From positions 602,519 through 666,518 of the forward strand of contig NZ_MRST01000027.1 of assembly GCF_001902145.1 (NCBI RefSeq): a stretch of DNA of 64,000 nucleotides. The letters run 5' to 3'. Shown here in pieces: positions 7,635-14,563 of the stretch. Position numbers and translations under genes: made by a program. The notes under the pieces are model-generated. The model saw only the letters and a list, made by a program, of their open reading frames with translations, was not told where the DNA came from and made no database searches. How positions within the stretch are numbered: position 1 is the stretch's first letter; every line of letters begins with the position of its first letter. Origin of the DNA: Pseudomonas fluorescens. Lineage in GTDB: Bacteria > Pseudomonadota > Gammaproteobacteria > Pseudomonadales > Pseudomonadaceae.

Positions 7635-8189
7635 TTAGCCTTCGATGACTTCGAGCTTAGGGAGCATGCGGATGGCTTTAGAGAAGTTTGCGTAGTTGAC
7701 CGAAGTCTTGAGCACTACGTTGTGCAGCTCCTCTACACGCTCACGGGAGGCATCGGTGTGCAGGCGAATGACGACACTCACCTCGTCGTAGCCAGGGTTA
7801 ACGCTTTCGTCGATGCCCAGGAAACCGCGCAGGTCGAGGGTGCCGTCAGTCTCGATTTCCAGGCTGTGAATCTTGATGCCCATCATCGCGGCATTGGCGG
7901 CATAGCCGACCGACATGCAGGCGTTGAGAGCAGCCATCAGCAGCTCCTGAGGGTTGGGCGCGGTGTTTTCGCCAAGCAATTCATTCGGCTCATCGGCTGC
8001 AATTTCAAAATCGCGGGAATAGGTTTCACCAGCCAGGCCGTAACGGCTGACCTTAGCTACGGAGCGCGTCTGGCCCTTCCACTCGGTCTTAACATTGAAG
8101 CTCGCGTGGCGCTTGCTCGCATCCCCAGCAACACCTTCGGCGAAATTCTGCAGTGCGGCTACATCGATACCATTCAGATTGCTGTTCAT
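7635..8189 (-). CDS. OsmC family protein with a single conserved cysteine
   Basis: A 184-aa OsmC/Ohr-fold protein. Cys91 sits in the family helix (MAALNACMSVGYAA), but the second, resolving cysteine of OsmC/Ohr peroxidases is absent: the corresponding region reads NYANFSKAI. One-Cys members need an outside thiol for turnover; the AhpD-like or thioredoxin-like proteins of this island could supply it (inference). The ATG at 8189 follows AGGAACGTCCAC and is preferred over the upstream start at 8249. It is the first gene of a minus-strand operon continuing to thioredoxin at 5341, behind the repeat-containing promoter at 8240-8268. Confidence 0.85.
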   Translation of the reverse strand: MNSNLNGIDVAALQNFAEGVAGDASKRHASFNVKTEWKGQTRSVAKVSRYGLAGETYSRDFEIAADEPNELLGENTAPNPQELLMAALNACMSVGYAANAAMMGIKIHSLEIETDGTLDLRGFLGIDESVNPGYDEVSVVIRLHTDASRERVEELHNVVLKTSVNYANFSKAIRMLPKLEVIEG

Positions 8190-8239
8190 GTGGACGTTCC
8201 TCTTTAGAAAAACCGGACGATTAGACCGGAAGAGAAACA

Positions 8240-8268
8240 AGCCTACCAAGTAGTAGGTTGGATTTCAA
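8240..8268 (-). promoter_or_regulatory. osmC-operon promoter with TetR-type operator
   Basis: Read on the minus strand: TTGAAA (8268-8263), a 17-bp spacer, then TAGGCT, about 50-80 bp before the osmC start. The spacer contains an imperfect inverted repeat, CCAACC then TTGGTAGG. Laid over the promoter at 3471-3499, the two share TTGAAA, the same spacing, ACC near the left end and TGGTAG at the right end. The likeness suggests one regulator for both operons of the island. Confidence 0.45.
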
Positions 8269-8768
8269 GAGAGGTAACGATACCCATAGCTTTGAAAAGC
8301 TAGCCTGCATATAGGAGTTGGGAATATTGATGACAACACAGCGGGAGTCGTAACCGACAGAATCAGGGCTGTTTATGCCCCAGGCCACCTGCTGGGATGA
8401 GATGGAGGTTCGTTTCAAGAGGTCACTTTGAACGCAGCCAAGAGCGCGGTCGCCGCTAAGCATGAGCGGTACTGTACAATTCGCGATCACGAAAAAGCGC
8501 CGCCTACAAGCAAACCTTCCCGTCATTGGATGCAAATCTACCGCACACCAGATAATACCGAGTGTTCTATCTGGTAGTTTTAGTCTGCGCTAATTAAAAC
8601 AGCGTAGATTGGCTCGCGACCCCGAATCAGATAATTCAAGGCCGCCTGCTCTTGGCAGGCGATCAAGTCGAGAGGCTATTGGAATATGGACCAAAGATAC
8701 AGCGATGAAAGATGCCCCCTGGAAAGAGAATGCAGCGGTAGAGTCTATAAACGTGCTTGCTAACGTCT
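8269..8768. other. 500-bp gene-free stretch with a spaced inverted repeat
   Basis: No convincing gene. A 104-codon minus frame (8221-8535) has no family features. The notable element is an 8-bp inverted repeat, ACCAGATA (8547-8554) and TATCTGGT (8568-8575), separated by 13 bp. It carries the same CTACCA/TGGTAG-like ends as the two island operators and could be a third binding site for the TetR. Confidence 0.4.
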
Positions 8769-9329
8769 TCAGTGACGAAGGGTAGATAAAATCAAATCAA
8801 ATCCCGAAGATTTTTCGTAATCATCGCTCATCGCCCAAGAAACAAAGCTCGCACCTTCTAAAGTGTTCAATATGACCCTTGAAACCCTGATTACATCCAG
8901 GTCGGCTTTAAGCTCTCCTCGATTTTGACCCTGCTTAATATTTGCTTGGAGCCAAGTGAGATGGATCTCAAAGAAATCCTTTGTCATTTCTTTGAGGCTT
9001 TCAGGCAGGGCCAGAAGCTCTGCGGCCAAGGCTCCACAGAGTGGAAGCATTCCGTTCAGGCTGCTGTGAGCGAACATCAAGGCGAACGCATTCAGCCGGT
9101 CGACAACACTGACGTGTTCATCATTGATAGCGTCCAGCTGCTTTTTAAACCGGAACAGGTAGCTCTCGACGATGGCAATTGCCAAGCCTTCCTTGGTGGG
9201 GAAGTGATGGTGAATACTCGCCTTTTTAATGCCGATGTCGTCCGCAAGGTCGGCATAGCTGAAGGCCGCATAGCCTTTCGTGCGCAGCAGAACTTCGGCG
9301 CTGGTCAAAAGGTCTGAACGTGTACTCAT
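8769..9329 (-). CDS. TetR family transcriptional regulator (intact)
   Basis: A 186-aa TetR regulator. Residues 8-50 form the helix-turn-helix with the typical SIHHHFPTKEGL end; the rest is the helical ligand-binding domain ending in LNTLEGASFVSWAM. Regulators of this type often repress genes for electrophile or peroxide defence, and OYE and OsmC genes are common targets. It is transcribed alone on the minus strand, upstream of the osmC operon. A spaced inverted repeat in its own promoter (9343-9368) suggests autoregulation. The shrunken paralogue at 6407-6700 is closely similar in the DNA-binding head. Confidence 0.88.
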   Translation of the reverse strand: MSTRSDLLTSAEVLLRTKGYAAFSYADLADDIGIKKASIHHHFPTKEGLAIAIVESYLFRFKKQLDAINDEHVSVVDRLNAFALMFAHSSLNGMLPLCGALAAELLALPESLKEMTKDFFEIHLTWLQANIKQGQNRGELKADLDVIRVSRVILNTLEGASFVSWAMSDDYEKSSGFDLILSTLRH

Positions 9330-9342
9330 GATGCTGCATCCG

Positions 9343-9368
9343 AATTTATCATCCTGGCATCATAAATT
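9343..9368. promoter_or_regulatory. Spaced inverted repeat just upstream of tetR
   Basis: AATTTAT (9343-9349) and ATAAATT (9362-9368) form a 7-bp inverted repeat with a 12-bp centre, ending 39 bp before the tetR start codon. Its position over the likely promoter fits an autoregulatory operator. It does not share the CTACCA core of the other two candidate operators, so a different binder or only a promoter is also possible. Confidence 0.35.
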
Positions 9369-9377
9369 AGTCACACC

Positions 9378-9925
9378 TCATAAGACAGCGTTCGCCGAAC
9401 GCTGAACTGAGCTACCGATGTGATTGCCGATTTCGAGTGCATGCCCTAAGCCGCATGAACTTCCTCGAATAGCCAATCTCGAAACGCTCTCAACCTTTGC
9501 CTCGCGCATGATGCTCTGCAGGTAGTTTTGTACCCTTAAAGCAATGTCTATCGTTCCGCGCTTCTTAATCGCGTCCAGGGGCCGCATAAGGTCGTGGGTA
9601 TCAAGGTCGACAATGGCGCGGGCGCCGATCAGCGGGAAGAGGTGAGTTTTGAGGCGACTCATCACTGTCTTGGAATAGTCCGGTGCCCACTTGGCTGACA
9701 TTTCCGTGTGCCAGCCGAGGGCAACGCTTTCAAAGGTGCGGCCTTTGATCAGAGCGTCGGTCTTGGCTTGGTTCTTGGCTCCTTAGGGCCAATGCCATCC
9801 ACCAGCATTCGCTTGACCTCCAAGCGCTTGCGGCGCGCATCTGCGAGGCCAACGATGGGGTAGTTGCCGAACGAGGTCGGTCCTTCCCGACCATCAGGTT
9901 TGACGTATCTAAACTCTGCCCTTAA
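9378..9925 (-). pseudogene. Decayed P4-type tyrosine integrase
   Basis: Two minus frames together give the middle of an island integrase. The first is the end of the N-terminal arm domain (RYVKPDGREGPTSFGNYPIV, then GLADARRKRLEVKRMLVDGI, down to about 9780). After a frameshift near 9750-9790 comes the SAM-like core-binding domain (TFESVALGWHTEMSAKW, SRLKTHLFPLIGA, YLQSIMR). The first 40 or so residues and the whole catalytic domain with its Arg/His/Tyr residues are missing. Its place beside the tRNA-Asn gene is where such integrases sit, and it presumably inserted the 7.5-kb element, which is now locked in place. Confidence 0.85.
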
Positions 9926-9969
9926 AACGGCTGGTACCCACCGGAATCCGACAGAACGCCAAAAACGCA

Positions 9970-9993
9970 AAAACCCGCCAGAAGGCGGGTTTT
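9970..9993 (-). terminator. Terminator downstream of tRNA-Asn
   Basis: The hairpin AACCCGCC-AGAA-GGCGGGTT, followed on the minus strand by a T run, sits about 45 bp beyond the 3' end of tRNA-Asn. It also lies between the tRNA and the integrase remnant. Confidence 0.7.
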
Positions 9994-10036
9994 CGGGGGT
10001 TTCAGAGATTTTGAAAGCTTTCTCTGGAACCTTGTC

Positions 10037-10112
10037 TGGCTCCACGACCTGGACTCGAACCAGGGACCCAATGATTAACAGTCATTTGCTCTACCAACTG
10101 AGCTATCGCGGA
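10037..10112 (-). tRNA. tRNA-Asn (anticodon GTT), island insertion site
   Basis: A 76-nt gene on the minus strand with encoded CCA. It starts TCCGCGATAGCTCAG, has a D arm with GTTGGTAGA, an anticodon loop with GTT (complement of 10077-10079), a T arm GGTTCGAGTCC and a 7-bp acceptor stem. All arms pair, so the gene is intact and functional. Bases 10035-10090 are the right-hand member of the 56-bp att repeat; the partial copy is at 2503-2558. Confidence 0.97.
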
Positions 10113-10145
10113 ATGCGCCGTATGTTACTGATTAAAAAGAAGAAG

Positions 10146-11069
10146 TCAAGCGTCCTCAGAAATTTTCCGCAAATCGCCCCCCTGCTCGCTTGAATACGAC
10201 GGTTCCCTGGCCAGATCCAACCAAGCCCGCGCTGCCGGTGGCAGATGAGCGCTGGCGCGCCAGGCCAGGGCGATGTGCCAATCGGTATGGGGCTCGTCCA
10301 GGGGGATCAAGGCGATGCCGGGATGTTGGTGTTTGTACGCCAGCATCCTAGGCAGGAAGGCGATGCCCAGCCCGGCGGTGACCAGGTCGACGATAAAGTC
10401 TATTTGCCCGCTGCGGGCGGTGACTTTGGGCGTCACGCCTTTGCGTTCGCAGGCGCTGAGGATCTTGGCATTGAGGGCAAAGCCGGCCTCGAACAGGATG
10501 AAGGGTGAGTCGGCCAGGTCGGTGAAATCGATGCGCTCGCGCTGGGCCAGTGGGTGGCCCATGGGCAACACGGCGATCAACGGCTCGTTGCGCACCGGTT
10601 GGTAGTCAAAACCTTCATCAACCGGCAACAGCAAGGCGGCCAGGTCCACCTCCCCCGCTTCCAGGCATTCGCGCAGTCTTTTACTGCCGTACTCGGTCAG
10701 TTCGATGTCGATGCCCGGGTAACGGCTGCGGTAAGTGGCGAACATCGCCGCAAACAACACGCCGCACCCTACCGGCGGCAGGCCGATGCGCAGCACGCCG
10801 CGCTTGAGGCCGCGCAGGTCGTTGATTTCGGCCATCAAGTCGGTGCGTTCGGCGAGCATCACCAAGGCGCGGCGGTAGGCAATTTCGCCAGCGGCGGTGA
10901 GTTCATTCCTGTGGCCGAGACGATTGAGCAACGGCATGCCCAGTTCGTCCTCAAGGGTCTTGACCGCTTTGCTGACGGTGGACTGGGTCAGGGCAACCAC
11001 TTCGGCCGCCTGGGAGAACCCGCCCTGGCGCACCACTTCGACAAACGCACGCAAGGTTCGCAGGTTCAT
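10146..11069 (-). CDS. LysR family regulator, divergent from lldD
   Basis: A 307-aa LysR-type regulator with an N-terminal winged helix (residues 1-60, FSQAAEVVALTQSTVSKAVKTLE) and a periplasmic-binding-like effector domain. It is divergent from lldD across a 100-bp gap (11070-11169), the usual arrangement for control of the neighbouring gene, so it probably senses lactate or another 2-hydroxy acid (inference). Most lactate loci use the GntR-type LldR, and no lldP, lldE or dld gene lies beside it here. It ends 33 bp from the tRNA gene. Confidence 0.87.
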   Translation of the reverse strand: MNLRTLRAFVEVVRQGGFSQAAEVVALTQSTVSKAVKTLEDELGMPLLNRLGHRNELTAAGEIAYRRALVMLAERTDLMAEINDLRGLKRGVLRIGLPPVGCGVLFAAMFATYRSRYPGIDIELTEYGSKRLRECLEAGEVDLAALLLPVDEGFDYQPVRNEPLIAVLPMGHPLAQRERIDFTDLADSPFILFEAGFALNAKILSACERKGVTPKVTARSGQIDFIVDLVTAGLGIAFLPRMLAYKHQHPGIALIPLDEPHTDWHIALAWRASAHLPPAARAWLDLAREPSYSSEQGGDLRKISEDA

Positions 11070-11169
11070 CAGTATTCCTTTGGCGACTGGATGACAGTGA
11101 TAAAAGTTGTTTTCATCATGGCATAACTTTGCTTAGGGTGTAGCACTTTGCCCAGGGGAGACACCGTTG

Positions 11170-12300
11170 ATGATCATCTCGTCCGCTTCCGACTACCGCG
11201 CTGCGGCCAAACGCAAGTTGCCGCGCTTTCTGTTCGATTACATCGACGGCGGCGCCTACGCCGAGCATACGCTGCGCGCCAACAGTTCGGACCTGGCCGA
11301 GATCAGCCTGCGCCAACGCATCCTGCGCAATGTCGACAACCTGAGCCTGAGCACCAACCTGTTCGGCACGGAACTGGCGATGCCGGTCATCCTTAGCCCG
11401 GTCGGCCTGACCGGCATGTATGCGCGACGCGGTGAAGTGCAAGCAGCCAAGGCGGCGGCCAACAAAAACATCCCCTTCTGCCTGTCGACGGTGTCGGTGT
11501 GTTCGATTGAGGAAGTGGCCTCGCAAAGCCCGCAGTCGATCTGGTTCCAGCTGTATGTGCTCAAGGATCGCGGCTTCATGCGCAATGCGCTGGAGCGGGC
11601 GCAGGCCGCCGGGGTGACCACCTTGGTGTTCACCGTTGACATGCCGACACCGGGCGCACGCTACCGTGACGCTCACTCGGGCATGTCCGGCCCCTACGCA
11701 GCGCAGCGGCGCATGTTGCAGGCGGTGACCAAGCCGCAGTGGGCCTTCGATGTGGGCTTGATGGGCCGCCCCCACGACCTGGGCAATATCTCCAGATACC
11801 TGGGCAAACCCACCCACCTGGAAGACTACATTGGCTGGCTGGCCAACAACTTCGACCCGTCGATCAGTTGGAAAGACCTGGAGTGGATCCGCGAGTTCTG
11901 GAAAGGCCCGATGATCATCAAGGGCATCCTCGACCCCCAGGATGCCAAGGACGCGGTGAGTTTCGGTGCAGACGGTATCGTGGTTTCCAACCATGGCGGC
12001 CGCCAGCTTGACGGGGTGCTGTCCACGGCCAAGGCGTTGCCGCCGATTGCCGAAGCGGTGGGCGATGACCTGACCGTGCTGGTGGACTCCGGCGTTCGCT
12101 CCGGGCTCGACGTGGTGCGCATGCTCGCCCTGGGCGCCAAGGCGTGCCTGCTGGGGCGTGCCACCGCCTACGCGCTGGCCGCCGAGGGCCAGCATGGGGT
12201 AGAGAATCTGCTGGACATCTTCGCCAAGGAAATGCGCGTGGCCATGACCCTGACCGGGGTCACCTCCATCGCCCAGATCGACCGTACTACCCTGGCCTAG
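11170..12300 (+). CDS. lldD: L-lactate dehydrogenase, FMN-dependent (LldD)
   Basis: A 376-aa FMN 2-hydroxyacid dehydrogenase following E. coli LldD almost throughout (MIISSASDYRAAAK, then FDYIDGGAYAEHTLR, FTVDMPTPGARYRD and SNHGGRQLDG with the catalytic His). It oxidises L-lactate to pyruvate and passes electrons to the quinone pool at the inner membrane. The ATG at 11170 is preferred over the TTG one codon earlier because it matches the family start; AGGGGAG is the ribosome site. The tail is somewhat shorter than the 396-aa E. coli enzyme. Divergent LysR gene upstream. Confidence 0.93.
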   Translation: MIISSASDYRAAAKRKLPRFLFDYIDGGAYAEHTLRANSSDLAEISLRQRILRNVDNLSLSTNLFGTELAMPVILSPVGLTGMYARRGEVQAAKAAANKNIPFCLSTVSVCSIEEVASQSPQSIWFQLYVLKDRGFMRNALERAQAAGVTTLVFTVDMPTPGARYRDAHSGMSGPYAAQRRMLQAVTKPQWAFDVGLMGRPHDLGNISRYLGKPTHLEDYIGWLANNFDPSISWKDLEWIREFWKGPMIIKGILDPQDAKDAVSFGADGIVVSNHGGRQLDGVLSTAKALPPIAEAVGDDLTVLVDSGVRSGLDVVRMLALGAKACLLGRATAYALAAEGQHGVENLLDIFAKEMRVAMTLTGVTSIAQIDRTTLA

Positions 12301-12713
12301 TGGCGACGGGCGCGCTGTACTTCGCTCGCGGTTTAAACAAGGCGTTGTTTATTTGCGACAAGCAACTCACACCACCCAAACAGTCACGTTAACCGGGCCG
12401 GCGGTAACGCTGGCCCCACTCAGCCAAATAACTGGCGTTATGCTTTAACGGACTGTGCTTACTTCAAGAACAGATAATTGATTCATAAGAAATTTTGCTA
12501 ACCAAACACAGTTGGCATGAATCTCGCTCTAGTACTGTTCAAGCAGGTTCGGCGATGACAAGACGTGCGGCAGTGCCATGGGGTTATAACCCAATGAAAA
12601 GCGGTTTAAACTGTTTCCAATGTTTTACGGAACTGAAGGATCAGTAAGACGCTTGGCACTCGCCACCCTCATCCCGCCTGTAAGACAGCCCAGTGCTTAG
12701 AGGCCCCGCGCTT
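12301..12713. promoter_or_regulatory. Intergenic region with possible sigma-54 promoter
   Basis: No gene is visible in these 413 bp. At 12513-12528, TTGGCATG-AATC-TCGCT resembles a -24/-12 promoter, with the GG and GC doublets correctly spaced. The -12 half deviates from TTGC and the site is about 190 bp from the diguanylate cyclase start, so this is a weak call. Confidence 0.3.
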
Positions 12714-13640
12714 ATGAAAACCCCCACCCAGACCAACGCAATTGACTTTGACAGCGCCAAATTGCAACGCCTGGGATTTGGCCAGCCATCCTTGCGCCCA
12801 CGCCGCCCCACCACCCTCGCCGAACTTCGCCAGCAACTGAACCAGCAGTTGCAGACCAGCCTGGAGCCGGAGCGCATCCTGGGCCTGTTCTTTCGTGAGG
12901 TTCAGCGCCTGGTGCCGCTGGACGCGTTGCAATACCGTCACGCCGCCAGCGACCTGCGCCTGGAGTTTGGCCACCGGGGTCATCACTCCGTCAGCTACAC
13001 CCTGAGCCATGAAGGCGAACACCTGGGGGAACTGGTCTTTCGTCGCAACCAGCGGTTGCTTGAAGAAGAACTGAGCCAACTCGAACTGCTGCTGGTGACC
13101 TTGCTTTATCCGATGCGCAACGCCCTGCTCTACCGCGCCGCCACCCGCAGCGCCCTGCGTGACCCGTTGACCGAAACCGGCAACCGTGTGGCCATGGACC
13201 AGACGTTGCAGCGAGAAATCGACATGGCACGCCGGCATTTGCACCCGCTGTCGTTGTTGATGCTGGACATCGACCACTTCAAGAAAATCAACGACACCCA
13301 TGGGCATGCCGCGGGCGACAGCGTGCTGCGCGCCGTAGCCGGGGCGATCAAACGCCAGCTGCGCAACGTGGACATGGTGTTTCGGTTTGGCGGGGAAGAG
13401 TTTTTGATCCTGCTCTCCAACACCGGTCGCGATGCCGCGAGAATGGTGGGAGAACGCCTGCGCCAGGCGGCACAAGCCCAGGACTACTGGGTGGAGGGCA
13501 CGCGAATCGAACTGACCGTGAGCCTCGGCTGTTCGACGCTGCTGGCGGCCGAGTCGGCTGAAAGCCTGCTGCGCCGGGCCGACAATGCGTTGTATGTAGC
13601 CAAGCGCGAAGGTCGCAACCGCTTGGCGATGGCGGGGTAA
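12714..13640 (+). CDS. Diguanylate cyclase (GGDEF domain)
   Basis: A 308-aa protein. The first 145 residues or so are an unassigned sensory region without a signal peptide or membrane helix, so it is cytoplasmic. A full GGDEF domain follows: DPLTETGNR, MLDIDHFKKINDTHGHAAGD, the active-site loop RFGGEEF, and an allosteric I-site RxxD (RNVD) five residues before it. It makes c-di-GMP from two GTP and should be feedback-inhibited. The ATG at 12714 follows AGAGG; the upstream GTG at 12693 is less likely. Single gene; a palindrome at 13659-13690 probably ends the transcript. Confidence 0.92.
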   Translation: MKTPTQTNAIDFDSAKLQRLGFGQPSLRPRRPTTLAELRQQLNQQLQTSLEPERILGLFFREVQRLVPLDALQYRHAASDLRLEFGHRGHHSVSYTLSHEGEHLGELVFRRNQRLLEEELSQLELLLVTLLYPMRNALLYRAATRSALRDPLTETGNRVAMDQTLQREIDMARRHLHPLSLLMLDIDHFKKINDTHGHAAGDSVLRAVAGAIKRQLRNVDMVFRFGGEEFLILLSNTGRDAARMVGERLRQAAQAQDYWVEGTRIELTVSLGCSTLLAAESAESLLRRADNALYVAKREGRNRLAMAG

Positions 13641-13658
13641 GACCCAATCAGGGTTGCA

Positions 13659-13690
13659 TTGTGGCGAGGGAGCTTGCTCCCTCGCCACAA
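13659..13690. repeat. REP-like palindrome between convergent genes
   Basis: A 32-bp nearly perfect palindrome (TTGTGGCGAGGGAGC, then TTGCTCCCTCGCCACAA) built on the same AGCTTGCT core as the other REP elements of the window. It lies between convergent genes and may also act as a bidirectional transcription stop. Confidence 0.75.
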
Positions 13691-13711
13691 CTTACCATCA
13701 GAACAATTACA

Positions 13712-14518
13712 TCACGCCTCGCTGGCGATGCGCACAGGGCGCTCGCGAACGGCTGGCGCCTTGTCTTTCTCCGCATTCTCTAGACGCATGCAGCTTTCCA
13801 GGAACAAGTGCATGTAGTCGTAGCTCTTGCACACCGCCTGGCGCAACTCTTCCTGCAGGGCCTTGCTCGGGTTGGTCCCGGCCAGTGTGCAGATGATTTC
13901 CAGGGCTTCCCAAGGGTGGGCGTCGTCGTATTGGGCGTGCATCTTCAGCCACTTCATCGCCCGCTTGCGATCTTCCTCAGGGAAGGCGGCAGCATACACA
14001 CCGGTAGAGCAGACCACGGCGGACCACTCCCCCGTCGCCCCCTCGATCGCGTAGTTGGTGGCGGCAATCGCGACGATCAACGCATCCGCCGAGCTGGTGT
14101 GCCAGCACCAATGGCTCAGGGCGTGCAACTCGGGCGGCACCTCCTGCGCTTGCAGTTCTTCAAGGCTGACGCCATGAGCCCGCGCCCAATTGACCCAATA
14201 GTCGGCATGGTTGAGCTCCACGCGAATGTTGCGCATCAGCCAACGGCGCGCCATATCCTCCCCAGGATGACGGGCAAACTTGGTCTTGGTCAGGTTCTGC
14301 GCCATGTACAAGGCAAACTGTTCCACCACCGGCCAACCACCAATCAGGTAGTGGCGCATGGTCTTGGCGCTGAGGGCGTTGTCACGCATGCGCTGGTACA
14401 GTTCGTGCTCGACAACCCGACGCTTGCTCTCGCTACAGTCCTGGATCAGTTGCTGTGCCCAGGCGGGGTAACTCGAGGCTTCCATAAGCGGGCCGGTTCT
14501 GTTGAATGTGTCGATCAC
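13712..14518 (-). CDS. TenA/PqqC-like heme-oxygenase-fold protein
   Basis: About 268 aa, all-helical. Histidines and acidic residues are spaced as in heme-oxygenase-like iron proteins: IRVELNHADYW (Glu and His), YAIEGATGEW (Glu), and KMHAQYDDAHPWE (His/Asp/Asp/His). This family includes PqqC, TenA and diiron oxygenases; the ligand set here favours iron binding, but the substrate cannot be named. Homologues are often labelled TenA family regulators, for which nothing in the sequence speaks. The start is taken as GTG at 14518, behind AAGGAG; a TTG at 14536 would bury that ribosome site in the coding region. Confidence 0.7.
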   Translation of the reverse strand: MIDTFNRTGPLMEASSYPAWAQQLIQDCSESKRRVVEHELYQRMRDNALSAKTMRHYLIGGWPVVEQFALYMAQNLTKTKFARHPGEDMARRWLMRNIRVELNHADYWVNWARAHGVSLEELQAQEVPPELHALSHWCWHTSSADALIVAIAATNYAIEGATGEWSAVVCSTGVYAAAFPEEDRKRAMKWLKMHAQYDDAHPWEALEIICTLAGTNPSKALQEELRQAVCKSYDYMHLFLESCMRLENAEKDKAPAVRERPVRIASEA

Positions 14519-14563
14519 TGTGGAGCTCCTTTTCAAGTGTGATTGTACAGACCAGCAAACGTT

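Noticed and set aside
8221..8535. 104-codon minus-strand frame upstream of osmC
   Set aside because: It covers the presumed osmC promoter and operator, shows no domain features and has no ribosome site.
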